Part shown: positions 16,164 to 24,488 of the stretch, in pieces
Layout of the letters: every line of letters starts with the position of its first letter
Position numbering within the stretch: the stretch's first letter is position 1
Source: JAGNKE01 sp965230245
Lineage (GTDB): Bacteria > Pseudomonadota > Alphaproteobacteria > Micavibrionales > Micavibrionaceae
Direction of reading: 5' to 3'
Length of the DNA: 64,000 bases
NCBI GenBank assembly: GCA_965230245.1
Contig: OZ246000.1
Location: 1,860,001-1,924,000 of the forward strand
Made by a program: the position numbers and the translations under genes
Notes under the pieces: generated by a model
Seen by the model: only the letters and a program-made list of their open reading frames with translations
The model's database searches: none
Told to the model about the DNA's origin: nothing

Positions 16164-17277
16164 GCAACTGATATTGATCAGCGCAGGCGGAACAGGCGGC
16201 CATATGAGCCCCGCAGCCGCACTCGCGCATGACCTTGTCGAACGCGATTGCCGCGTGGCTTTGATCACCGACGATCGCGGTAAAAAATTTGTCCCGATGT
16301 TCCCCGAACAAACGCAAGTCTACGTCGTCAAGGCGGGAACGCTTGGATCCGGCATCACAGGAAAAATCAAAGGCGTCATCAAACTGGTCAGCGGTGTATT
16401 ACATGCCCGCAAAATCATTAAGGAAATAAGTCCCTCTCTTGTAATCGGCTTTGGCGGCTATCCGTCCTTCCCCGGGGTTTACGCCGCACAACGCGCTAAA
16501 ATCCCAACCATTATCCACGAACAAAACGCCATTCTTGGTTGGGCCAACCGTATGCTCGCCCCGAAAGCCGAACGCATAGCCCTTTCTTTCCCTGAGATTA
16601 AAGGCAGCATCGATAAGCTCGAACGAATGCGCACCGTTATTACGGGCAACCCCGTACGCCCTGATATCGCGGAATTACGCGACAAACCTTATCCCGAACC
16701 CGAGGAGAGCGGCGAGTTGAGAATCCTGATTATGGGCGGCTCACTTGGTGCAACGGTACTCAGCAAGGTCGTGCCTGAAACATTGGCACTCTTGGAAAGC
16801 GATTATAAAAAACGCCTGCGCATCGTTCAGCAATGCCGTGAATCGGACATCGATGACGCCGAAAAAATATATAAGGACGCAAGTATTAATGCGAGCCTTT
16901 CGACGTTTATTGATGACGTTGCAGGAGAGCTGGAAAAAGCCCATTTGGTCATCTCCAGATCGGGCGCAAGCACGGTCTCCGAAGTAACCGCCGCAGGCCG
17001 TCCGGCCATTTTTGTACCCTATCCGCATCACAAAGACCAACAACAGAAGGTCAATGCCGACTCCGTCGCAGACGGCGGTGGCGCTTGGGTTATGACGGAA
17101 AATGGCTTCACGAATGAAGCATTACTTGCAAGAATCGTAACTTTTCTGCAAAATCCCGAAACTTTAACCCGTGCGGCGGAGAATGCCCGCACGTTTGGAA
17201 AGGCAAATGCGGCCAAAAGATTAGGCAATCTTGTGAAGGCCATCGCAGCCGTTCCGTATGAAGAACGCCGCGTATAA
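16141..17277 (+). CDS. murG: UDP-GlcNAc:lipid I N-acetylglucosaminyltransferase
   Basis: MurG makes lipid II by adding GlcNAc to lipid I at the cytoplasmic membrane face (GT28 family, GT-B fold). The 378-residue protein shows SAGGTGGHMSPAAALAHDL (glycine-rich loop 1), GFGGYPSFPGVYAA, IHEQNAILGWANR, MGGSLGATVLSKVVPE and the sugar-binding SRSGASTVSEVTAAGRPAIF with PYPHHKDQQQ. The start could be GTG 16141 (AAGG upstream) or ATG 16150; I list the former. It is coupled to ftsW by overlap. Confidence 0.96.
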   Translation: MKGMDNTKQLILISAGGTGGHMSPAAALAHDLVERDCRVALITDDRGKKFVPMFPEQTQVYVVKAGTLGSGITGKIKGVIKLVSGVLHARKIIKEISPSLVIGFGGYPSFPGVYAAQRAKIPTIIHEQNAILGWANRMLAPKAERIALSFPEIKGSIDKLERMRTVITGNPVRPDIAELRDKPYPEPEESGELRILIMGGSLGATVLSKVVPETLALLESDYKKRLRIVQQCRESDIDDAEKIYKDASINASLSTFIDDVAGELEKAHLVISRSGASTVSEVTAAGRPAIFVPYPHHKDQQQKVNADSVADGGGAWVMTENGFTNEALLARIVTFLQNPETLTRAAENARTFGKANAAKRLGNLVKAIAAVPYEERRV

Positions 17278-17303
17278 ATTTAGGGAGCGGCAGGAGAAGA
17301 ATA

Positions 17304-18764
17304 ATGAGAATGATGTCACCCGATATGGGAACATTGCACTTCGTCGGGATCGGCGGAATTGGGATGAGCGGGATAGCCATTCTATTACACTCGCTCGGCT
17401 ACAAGGTTCAGGGCTCTGACCTGTCCGAAGGCGCGAACGTGACCCGTATTCAGGATTTGGGAATCGACGTAAAAATCGGCCACGACAAAAACAATATTAA
17501 AGTCGGCGATGATGATCTCGCGGTTGCCGTGATTGTGTCCTCTGCCGTGAAGTCTGATAACCCTGAAGTCCTTGCCGCGAAGGAAGCTAAGATTCCCGTC
17601 ATCAAACGCGCTGAAATGCTGGCCGAGCTTATGCGCCTGAAATCGGCTGTCGCCGTTGCGGGAACACATGGAAAAACAACAACCACATCTATTGTGGGCC
17701 AAATGCTCGACACCGCAGGATTCGACCCGACGGTCGTCAATGGCGGTATTGTCAACGCATACGGCACGAACTTGCGCTTCGGTCAATCCGATGCCATGGT
17801 TGTCGAAGCGGACGAGAGCGATGGCACGTTTACGCGTCTACCGGCAACCGTTGCCGTAATCACAAACATCGACCCCGAACACATGGACCATTACGGATCG
17901 TTCGAGGAGGTAAAAGAGGCCTACAAACGCTTTGTCCTGAACTTGCCCTTTTACGGCTACGCCTTGATGTGTATCGATCACCCCGAAGTTCAGGCCATGA
18001 TCCCTGAAGTTTCACAGCGCAAGATCATCACCTATGGCTTCAACCCGCAGGCCGATATCCGCGCAACCAACATCCGAACGAACGCATCAGGCAGCTTGTT
18101 TGATGTTACCTTCGCGGGCTGGCTCTCCGAAGACGGAAAAGAGGAAAGACTACGAAATGTCCTCCTGCCCATGCCCGGTGAGCATAACGTCCAGAATTCG
18201 CTGGTCGCCCTTGGAATTGCAAAAGAAATGAATGTAAGAGCAGAAACAATGAAAGCAGCATTATCCGCCTACACAGGCGTTAAACGTCGTTTCACCAAAA
18301 CCGGTGAAGTCGAAGGCATTACCATTATTGATGACTATGCCCACCACCCCGTAGAAATCGAAACCGTCCTGAAAACCGCACGAAGTATCGTAAAGGAAAA
18401 ACAGGGCCGCGTGATCGCCATCATGCAGCCGCACCGTTATTCCCGCCTGAACGACCTGTTTGAGGAATTCTGCACCTGTTTCAACGACGCGGACAAGGTT
18501 ATCGTAACCGATGTTTATGCCGCGGGCGAAGAGCCGATCGAAGGCGTAGACAAGGAACACTTCGCACAAGCCATCCGCGAACACGGCCACCGCGATGTTG
18601 ATGTTCTACTGCACAAGGGCGATCTCGCACCGAAAGTGCTCGATGTCGCAAAACGGGGTGACTACGTGATCTGCATGGGCGCCGGAAATATCACAGCTTG
18701 GGCGAATGCCCTTCCTGAAGAAATGGACATCATGTCCAAAGCCATTCAGGGCAAAGCTGCATGA
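17304..18764 (+). CDS. murC: UDP-N-acetylmuramate:L-alanine ligase
   Basis: MurC adds the first stem amino acid, L-alanine, to UDP-MurNAc. The 486-residue protein begins with the UDP-binding FVGIGGIGMSGIA, followed by the P-loop VAGTHGKTTTTSIVGQ, VVEADESDGTF, TNIDPEHMDHYGS, the C-terminal RRFTKTGEV region with DDYAHHPVEI, and QPHRYSRLNDLFEEF. An AGGAG-type site precedes ATG 17304. The stop shares four bases with the next gene (ATGA). All catalytic motifs are intact. Confidence 0.97.
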   Translation: MRMMSPDMGTLHFVGIGGIGMSGIAILLHSLGYKVQGSDLSEGANVTRIQDLGIDVKIGHDKNNIKVGDDDLAVAVIVSSAVKSDNPEVLAAKEAKIPVIKRAEMLAELMRLKSAVAVAGTHGKTTTTSIVGQMLDTAGFDPTVVNGGIVNAYGTNLRFGQSDAMVVEADESDGTFTRLPATVAVITNIDPEHMDHYGSFEEVKEAYKRFVLNLPFYGYALMCIDHPEVQAMIPEVSQRKIITYGFNPQADIRATNIRTNASGSLFDVTFAGWLSEDGKEERLRNVLLPMPGEHNVQNSLVALGIAKEMNVRAETMKAALSAYTGVKRRFTKTGEVEGITIIDDYAHHPVEIETVLKTARSIVKEKQGRVIAIMQPHRYSRLNDLFEEFCTCFNDADKVIVTDVYAAGEEPIEGVDKEHFAQAIREHGHRDVDVLLHKGDLAPKVLDVAKRGDYVICMGAGNITAWANALPEEMDIMSKAIQGKAA

Positions 18765-19396
18765 AAAAAGGTCTCCTCGCGCTCCTGACCGGAATGTTCG
18801 TCAGCCAGCCCGCACAGGCGGAACCGCTGACAAAGGAAGGTTTCTGGCTCTGGTTCAAGGACAACAAAGCCTTTATCCAAGAATATGACACCAACACCGA
18901 AGAAGTGATGGACTCCGTCGAGTTGATGATCAAACAAATCCACCCTGACCTGTGGTTTGAAATCGGACAGGCCGAAGACGACCAATATGAATTCATCATC
19001 AGCGGCGGCGGATTAAAAAGCGCAATACCCCAAGTTGTTGACCTGTATAAGGCCGCACCGCAAATCGACGGCTGGCGCATCATCGCTTTCAAACCCCGTC
19101 ACGCGATCAAAGCGACGGAGTACAAGGGCATTGAGTTCAAAATCGAAGACTTCATGTACGCCTCGAACTACTATGACGGCCTGACGGATGTCACCGTTTA
19201 CATCAATGGTTTCACCGAGAAAAACGAAGAAACCCATGGCATGGCTGGATTTCTGTTTCTCGATACGGTACTGGGCGAGTATGATGTCATGACCAAGCTG
19301 GGCAATATCAGATTCGAGGCAATGCCTGACAATCCTCAGGCGTTGAGCCTGAAACCCTTGCCCGAACTGGCCGCGGAGGTTGACGCCCGCGGTTAG
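18761..19396 (+). CDS. secreted protein of unknown function between murC and murB
   Basis: A 211-residue protein with a clear signal peptide (MKKGLLALLTGMFVSQPAQA, cleavage before EP). The mature part contains EFIISGGGLKSAIPQVVDLY and WRIIAFKPRH, then a D-(x)-M-Y-A segment and FLFLDTVLGEYDVMTKLGNI. I have seen this general pattern (visible self-assessment block, then a hydrophobic F-L-D-x-x-L-G-E-Y-D) in uncharacterised bacterial proteins, but cannot name the family. It starts inside the murC stop (ATGA), so it is coupled to precursor synthesis genes, although the product should be periplasmic. No catalytic motif is evident. Confidence 0.7.
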   Translation: MKKGLLALLTGMFVSQPAQAEPLTKEGFWLWFKDNKAFIQEYDTNTEEVMDSVELMIKQIHPDLWFEIGQAEDDQYEFIISGGGLKSAIPQVVDLYKAAPQIDGWRIIAFKPRHAIKATEYKGIEFKIEDFMYASNYYDGLTDVTVYINGFTEKNEETHGMAGFLFLDTVLGEYDVMTKLGNIRFEAMPDNPQALSLKPLPELAAEVDARG

Positions 19397-19421
19397 GAAT
19401 GACAAAAGGATCGAGCAGACC

Positions 19422-20366
19422 ATGAAAGCCGCACTTAAAAAAATTCTACAGGCCTCACCGATGTCAGAACAACGTCTTATAGAAAACGCCCCGTTGGGAG
19501 CAAAAAGCTGGTTCAAATGCGGCGGAACGGCCGACCTCTTGTTCCAGCCCGATGACATCGAAGATTTATCGCTTTTTATAAAAGATAAACCTGAAAATAT
19601 GCCCCTTACGATTCTCGGCGGCATGGCGAACTGCATCATTCGTGACGGCGGCGTGCGCGGCTGCGTTGTCCGTCTTGGTAAACCCTTTGCCGAAATCGAA
19701 GTCAAAGGAAACCGAATTGTCGCCGGCGCCGGAGCTTTAAACGGTAGCGTCGCTTCCGCCGCAGCAAAAGCCGGAATAGGGGGGCTGGAATTCCTCTCCG
19801 GCATTCCGGGCACGGTTGGCGGTGCAATCCGCATGAACGCTGGCGCATACGGAACCGAAGTAAAGGATGTCCTGATTGCGGCCATGGGCTTGGATAAGGA
19901 CGGTCTGCCTGTATCCTTTCACCGTGATGATTTGGACATGCGCTATCGCTATTGTGGCGTAGCTGAAGGAACAATCTTTACCTACGGCGCTTTTGAAGGC
20001 GTGAAGGAAGAAAAAACACGCGTGCGCGAACGTTTGAAAGAGATCAAGGAAAAGCGCAGAGACACGCAGCCCATCACCGAAAAAACGGGCGGGTCAACCT
20101 TCGCCAACCCGAGTGCGGAAGAACTGGCCAAGGCAGAACTGCCCGAAGATACGCGCGCATGGCAACTTGTTGAGAAAGTCGGCGGCCGCGGCATGAAAAT
20201 CGGCGGCGCACAAATGTCTGAAAAACACTGCAACTTCATGATCAACACGGGCGATGCAACAGCCTCCGATCTGGAAAACCTCGGCGATGAATTGATCCGC
20301 AGGGTCAAAGAAGAAACTGGAATAACCCTGCACTGGGAAATACGCCGCATCGGCGACCGGCTGTAA
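19422..20366 (+). CDS. murB: UDP-N-acetylenolpyruvoylglucosamine reductase
   Basis: MurB is an FAD enzyme that reduces UDP-GlcNAc-enolpyruvate to UDP-MurNAc with NADPH. Motifs seen are APLGAKSWFKCGGTADLLF, GLEFLSGIPGTVGGAIRMNA (FAD and substrate site), RYRYCG, TGGSTFANP with the proton-donating serine, and AWQLVEKVGGRGMKIGGAQM. The usual G-G-G-S-N near the FAD phosphate reads GGMAN here. I place the start at ATG 19422 (314 residues). An upstream TTG at 19380 would overlap the preceding gene with a GGAGG that directly abuts it, giving no spacing. Length is normal for type IIa-like MurB of alphaproteobacteria. Confidence 0.94.
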   Translation: MKAALKKILQASPMSEQRLIENAPLGAKSWFKCGGTADLLFQPDDIEDLSLFIKDKPENMPLTILGGMANCIIRDGGVRGCVVRLGKPFAEIEVKGNRIVAGAGALNGSVASAAAKAGIGGLEFLSGIPGTVGGAIRMNAGAYGTEVKDVLIAAMGLDKDGLPVSFHRDDLDMRYRYCGVAEGTIFTYGAFEGVKEEKTRVRERLKEIKEKRRDTQPITEKTGGSTFANPSAEELAKAELPEDTRAWQLVEKVGGRGMKIGGAQMSEKHCNFMINTGDATASDLENLGDELIRRVKEETGITLHWEIRRIGDRL

Positions 20367-20427
20367 AATAATCCTTTAACGACTGTTGGCAGTATCCACA
20401 TTTCCTCTTCCCCTACCTTCTTACGGC

Positions 20428-20447
20428 ATCGCCGCAAACGCGGGAAT
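20428..20447. repeat. degenerate copy of the palindromic intergenic repeat
   Basis: atcgccgcaaacgcgggaat lies in the 172-base gap after murB. It has the same length and ATxxCCGC...GCGGxAAT frame as the hairpins at 3890 and 3962, but one arm has lost complementarity. Nothing else recognisable was seen in this gap. Confidence 0.5.
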
Positions 20448-20538
20448 CCATAAAGACGCGTCAAAAAAACAAAGAAATTCATTTGCGGCAATCCGCCAGC
20501 CCCGCTAAACTACTGGTTCTTATGAAAAAGGGAAGAAA

Positions 20539-21042
20539 ATGGATCAACTCTCCTCAAATCCGCATCTGAGTAAGGCCGCTGGCTATCTTCAACACATGCG
20601 TGACGGAATTTTAGAAAACAAAGGAGAGAATTTGCTCTATCCCTACGAGATCGAGTGGGAAATCCGCGAGTCCGGCAAAGACCGGGAAGAGGCTATGAAA
20701 ATTCTGAATACGGACGATCAGGAGCTGACCGGATACCGCTACGCCTATAAAAACATGTGCGCCCACGAAGCGCTACAGACCCTGCGCGCCGCCCTGCGAC
20801 AAGATGACACATCCACTGCTTCCGCTTCTTTCCGCTATCTTTTTGACTATATCCATCACGATGATGAGTTTCTGCATTTCGAGGAAGACGTGCTGGAGCA
20901 GATTGGTCTGGATCAGGACGAATACGACGAATACAAACGCATGTTCATGCCAACGCAATTCGTTATCGACCGCCGCCAGCGCGAACTCGATCGCCTCCAC
21001 GGGGACGAACCCTTCGGACGGTTCAAATTTTCATTGAATTAA
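20539..21042 (+). CDS. unknown protein, paralogue A of a tandem pair
   Basis: A soluble, acidic 167-residue protein without signal peptide or membrane span. It shares an ordered pattern with its downstream neighbour: YLQHMRDG, YPYEIEWEI, SGKDREEAMKIL, ELTGYRYAY, a mid-section helix and the terminal FKFSLN. No cysteine cluster, nucleotide-binding loop or known domain is visible; predicted content is mostly helical. The two genes are one base apart by outer coordinates, arose by duplication, and lie in the plus strand between murB and the reverse-strand MurF-like block. I do not recognise the family. Confidence 0.75.
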   Translation: MDQLSSNPHLSKAAGYLQHMRDGILENKGENLLYPYEIEWEIRESGKDREEAMKILNTDDQELTGYRYAYKNMCAHEALQTLRAALRQDDTSTASASFRYLFDYIHHDDEFLHFEEDVLEQIGLDQDEYDEYKRMFMPTQFVIDRRQRELDRLHGDEPFGRFKFSLN

Positions 21043-21067
21043 AGTGAGGAAGGATAAACCAGACGCC

Positions 21068-21556
21068 ATGCCGCCGCTCGACACAGAATCCCTCAATGAA
21101 GCCCGCCGTTTTCTGGAAGTGATGCGCGAAGGGACCATTGAGGATGAAATCTGCATTTATCCTTTCGATATTGAAGATGAAATCACCAAAAGCGGCTTCA
21201 CCCGCTCCCGCGCACTCGAAATTCTCGGCACGACCGAACACGAACTTGCCGGCTTTCGCTTCGCCTTCGAATTAAAAAGAGCCTCCGACGCCATCATCGA
21301 AATAAGAATGGCAAACGACATGGGAAATTCTGCTCTCGCCGCCGTGGCCTTTACCGATGTTGACGACTTCCTGCGCAAAAACGAACTCGACCTGCCGCCC
21401 GATGCGGCGCTCAACGCGCTCGGCTTGACGCGCGAGGAATTCGATGAGCTGTGCGGCCCGTATAAAAGCTTTCGTGACGATGTGCGTGAATTAGGACGCC
21501 GCATGAACGAACCGCCCGAAGACGATCCCGGCATAGGCGGCTTCAGCCTGAATTAA
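21068..21556 (+). CDS. unknown protein, paralogue B of a tandem pair
   Basis: A 162-residue acidic protein related to the gene before it: FLEVMREG, YPFDIEDEI, SGFTRSRALEIL, ELAGFRFAF and the terminal GGFSLN align in order. I choose ATG 21068 rather than GTG 21044 because the first conserved block then begins at almost the same distance from the start as in paralogue A; AGGAAGG lies 13 bases upstream. Predicted helical, cytoplasmic, no known motif. The two copies share perhaps a third of positions by eye, so the duplication is not recent. Confidence 0.72.
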   Translation: MPPLDTESLNEARRFLEVMREGTIEDEICIYPFDIEDEITKSGFTRSRALEILGTTEHELAGFRFAFELKRASDAIIEIRMANDMGNSALAAVAFTDVDDFLRKNELDLPPDAALNALGLTREEFDELCGPYKSFRDDVRELGRRMNEPPEDDPGIGGFSLN

Positions 21557-21575
21557 AAATAGGGCAGATAAAACC

Positions 21576-21974
21576 ATGACCACCGCTGAAGAAACACCAG
21601 ATCAGCCCCCTCAAAAAAACGCCTCGGCAGAAACTAAAAAGCATACAAAGAAACAAGTCTTGCTCGATTGTCTTGTAATTTTTGGCGCTATCTTAATGAT
21701 CCTCATATTAATTATTTATGATTCATTTTTAGTGAGAGAGGAATTTCCTGAATATATTTTTAGAACCTTTACGAGCCTAAGCGATACTTTATTTTTCATC
21801 GTCTTCACCATCATATTCTTTCTACCCACTTATATGATTAAATTAGCTGTAGAAAGCACACTGACATCCGCAAAAGTTAGAAATTCTAGGTTGATATCAC
21901 TTGTAATAGGACTTTTAGCAGGAGTTTTCATCAGTGTGTTTGGCACGATATCATTATTCTGGCTTCTGTTATAA
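21576..21974 (+). CDS. small three-span membrane protein, unknown
   Basis: A 132-residue protein with a hydrophilic, glutamine- and lysine-rich N-terminus (about 27 residues), then three hydrophobic segments near residues 30-47, 70-90 and 107-131. It ends with LFWLLL and no tail. The gene is markedly more A+T rich than its neighbours. It ends eight bases before the end of the convergent MurF-like gene with no terminator between them. No family is recognised. Confidence 0.65.
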   Translation: MTTAEETPDQPPQKNASAETKKHTKKQVLLDCLVIFGAILMILILIIYDSFLVREEFPEYIFRTFTSLSDTLFFIVFTIIFFLPTYMIKLAVESTLTSAKVRNSRLISLVIGLLAGVFISVFGTISLFWLLL

Positions 21975-21982
21975 ACGTCCCC

Positions 21983-23578
21983 TTAAAGCCTTGGTACCTG
22001 CTCATAGAGATCAGGCAGGTCATTCTCGATCAAAACCACATCCCCCGATTTGCGGTTCGCCACCAGCCACGCTTCGGCGTCCTTGAACGTCGCAAATTCC
22101 AGCAACTCCTTATCGGGAGCCTGCTCCTTGAACGTCGCGACAAAGCTCGGAATGCGCTCGGCACACACCGCCAGCACGACGTCACAGGTCTGCGCGGCAA
22201 CCGCGGCAATCTTACGGTGCTCCTCGTCATGCGCGGGGCCAAGCTCCACCATCCCCGGCGTGATCAGAATACTGCGCCCGCCGTCGTCCTTTAAAACGGG
22301 GAGCAACTCCAGCCCAGCCTTAAACCCGTTCGGATTGGAATTGAACGCATCATCAATCAGGATACTGCCGTCCGAAATCCGCTTGACCTCAAGTCTGTGC
22401 GTAATCTGCGGGCAGCGTGACAGCGCGGTGATAATATCCTCCGGCGCAATCCCCAGCTTCGCCGCCGCCGAGAACGAAATCGCCATGTTCGACCCGTGAT
22501 GCAGCCCGTAAAGCGGGGCTTTCAGGGTATAATCTTTCCCCTCCCACACCACAACGACGACCAGCCCGTCTTTGGTCTGTTCGATGGATTTAATCTCAAG
22601 ATCAATATCTGGGTCGTCCTGCTCCCCGCAGACCGTAAACCTGTCTTTATGCGCCTCGTAAATTGCCTTGGATGCCGGAAAGCCCAAGGTCTGCTGATGC
22701 ACCGTCACATGCCCGCCGCGGGATAAAGTATCCTCCGCCAGCTCGTACTTCGCCTCCGCCACTGTCTCCAAAGTCTTGAACCGCTCATAATGCGCATGAC
22801 CGATGGCAATGATAATCGCTGCATCCGGCGGGGTAAGGGCGCACAAACGCTTGATCGAACCCGGCCCGTACGCGCCCATCTCGGACACGAAATATTTCGT
22901 ATTCGGCTCCATCCGCTCACGGATAATGCGCGTAATCCCCATCACCGTGTTCACACTCCCCGGCGTAATCAGCGTCGGCGCGGCGGTCTTCAGGATATGC
23001 CCCAGAATATGCTTCACCGATGTTTTCCCGAACGATCCCGTAATGCCGATAATGGTCGGGTTAATCTCCGAAAGCTTCGCCACCGCCTCGTCATAGAACT
23101 TTTTCTGTACCTTCTTCTCGTACGGCATGTTGAGGAGATTGGAAGCTATCAGAAGCAAGGGAGGTATTTGAATAATAAGCAGGATGTCCCAAAGCACACC
23201 TTTATCCAATACAAAAACCGTAAGTCCTAAAACACCCGCCATAAAAAGCGCAGGAAAATATATTCTCTTCGCCCGTGATGTCATCACCAGCTTTTTCTTC
23301 GACCTTTTTCTTGGGTCAATGTCAACATAAGCCGTGTACGAAAACGCAAAAACAGCTAGCAATCTACAGATATTCGGAGAGATGTAAGCAGGCAACGCAA
23401 AAGTAGCCAAAATCAGCAAAGTTAATCGAAGATCAAAAACTTTATGTTTCCAAATCCACACCAACAACCTCTTATTATCGTAATCGTCCTGCTGTAACGC
23501 GTGCAGATAAATCAGAAGCCGCTTCGCCGCAAACGCGGTAAAAGACAGAAACAGGAGAATGTTCAGTAAGAATGCCAT
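21983..23578 (-). CDS. membrane-anchored Mur ligase, MurF-like
   Basis: A 531-residue protein. Residues 1-155 hold about five hydrophobic spans and no MurF UDP-binding domain. A Mur ligase central domain follows: P-loop GITGSFGKTSVKH (178-190), EMGAYGPGSIKRLCALTPPD, and GHAHYERFKTLETVAEAKYE. The C-terminal domain has RLEVKRISDGSILIDDAFNS, which is the MurF D-D-(A/T)-Y/F-N-(A/S)-N-P block, and ITPGMVELG. These point to the D-Ala-D-Ala-adding step. The typical MurF end (L-V-K-G-S-R-G) is replaced by VVLIENDLPDLYEQVP. No other complete MurF is visible in the window, so this may be the cell's MurF. It is co-directional with the hydrolase at 24378. Confidence 0.8.
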   Translation of the reverse strand: MAFLLNILLFLSFTAFAAKRLLIYLHALQQDDYDNKRLLVWIWKHKVFDLRLTLLILATFALPAYISPNICRLLAVFAFSYTAYVDIDPRKRSKKKLVMTSRAKRIYFPALFMAGVLGLTVFVLDKGVLWDILLIIQIPPLLLIASNLLNMPYEKKVQKKFYDEAVAKLSEINPTIIGITGSFGKTSVKHILGHILKTAAPTLITPGSVNTVMGITRIIRERMEPNTKYFVSEMGAYGPGSIKRLCALTPPDAAIIIAIGHAHYERFKTLETVAEAKYELAEDTLSRGGHVTVHQQTLGFPASKAIYEAHKDRFTVCGEQDDPDIDLEIKSIEQTKDGLVVVVVWEGKDYTLKAPLYGLHHGSNMAISFSAAAKLGIAPEDIITALSRCPQITHRLEVKRISDGSILIDDAFNSNPNGFKAGLELLPVLKDDGGRSILITPGMVELGPAHDEEHRKIAAVAAQTCDVVLAVCAERIPSFVATFKEQAPDKELLEFATFKDAEAWLVANRKSGDVVLIENDLPDLYEQVPRL

Positions 23579-23586
23579 AAATACTG

Positions 23587-24378
23587 TTAGCCTTTATCTT
23601 TCATCAAATCATGCAAAACCTTGATCACCTGATGCCGCCCGCCAGCCAGCACGGAATAATGGTCATGCCCGTCCAGCACCAGCAGCTCCGCATCCTTCAT
23701 CAGCCCCTGATAACGCTCCCCGAACTCGGGCGGCGTTTCGGTATCGTTGCGCCCGAACACCATCCGCACGGGGCAGGAGACTTTCTGCGCCTCTGCGCTC
23801 AAATCCTCATTCACCACACGGATAAAAATCGTACGCATCGGTCCCGCATTTTTATAATCCGCACTGCCGAACTTCGCCAGAATCTTCTCCCGCATCTCGC
23901 CCTTGGGCAAAAGAAACTTGAGTGCCTTGAACAGCCTGATCCGTAAATAGAAATAAAGCCGCTTGAGAGGAGGGCGCTTGCGTTTTAATCCCGCCGCCGC
24001 GACCAGACACATAGAGCGCAAAAGCGCAGGATGCCGCGCCCCCATCTGCACCCCCACGCGGCAGCCGAAACTATGCCCGACCCAGATCACGGGCGGAAAA
24101 CCCTGCGCGTTCATCCATTCCGCAACCGCATCCGCATAATCCGCTGTGCTCCAATCTTCAGGCGGCGGAGGTGATTCGCCGAATCCGGGGAAGTCCAGAA
24201 CGTAATGCGTACCCTGATTCCGCAGCGATTCGACCATCGGCAGGAACGCCCGATGATTCTGTCCCCAACCGTGCCCCCATACAAAAATCGGCAGAGTCTC
24301 GCCGTTTGTGCTGGCATCCTGCGGAGGATCAAACCGCTTGTAGAAAATTTCTGTGCCCTTCGAAACAAAAGATTGCAC
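23587..24378 (-). CDS. alpha/beta hydrolase upstream of the MurF-like gene
   Basis: A 263-residue alpha/beta-hydrolase-fold protein without signal peptide. The oxyanion region is WGHGWGQNHRAFLPM, the nucleophile elbow is GHSFGCR (serine), the acid is probably the aspartate of FGRNDTETPPEF, and the histidine is in GHDHYSVL. A basic segment (KRKRPPLKRLYFYLRIRLFK) forms the cap and may touch the membrane. It is the first gene of a two-gene reverse unit, eight bases before the MurF-like gene, and is divergent from ddl. The location hints at a role in wall precursor or peptide ester hydrolysis; the substrate is unknown. Confidence 0.82.
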   Translation of the reverse strand: MQSFVSKGTEIFYKRFDPPQDASTNGETLPIFVWGHGWGQNHRAFLPMVESLRNQGTHYVLDFPGFGESPPPPEDWSTADYADAVAEWMNAQGFPPVIWVGHSFGCRVGVQMGARHPALLRSMCLVAAAGLKRKRPPLKRLYFYLRIRLFKALKFLLPKGEMREKILAKFGSADYKNAGPMRTIFIRVVNEDLSAEAQKVSCPVRMVFGRNDTETPPEFGERYQGLMKDAELLVLDGHDHYSVLAGGRHQVIKVLHDLMKDKG

Positions 24379-24488
24379 GCAGCCTCTCTTTTAAGGAATA
24401 ATTTTTCATGATTTAATAATTGTCCCCGGAGTTTCGTCCGGCAATTAGTCCGACAATACCGTCCTTTGTCTTACACGACCAGAGTGCC

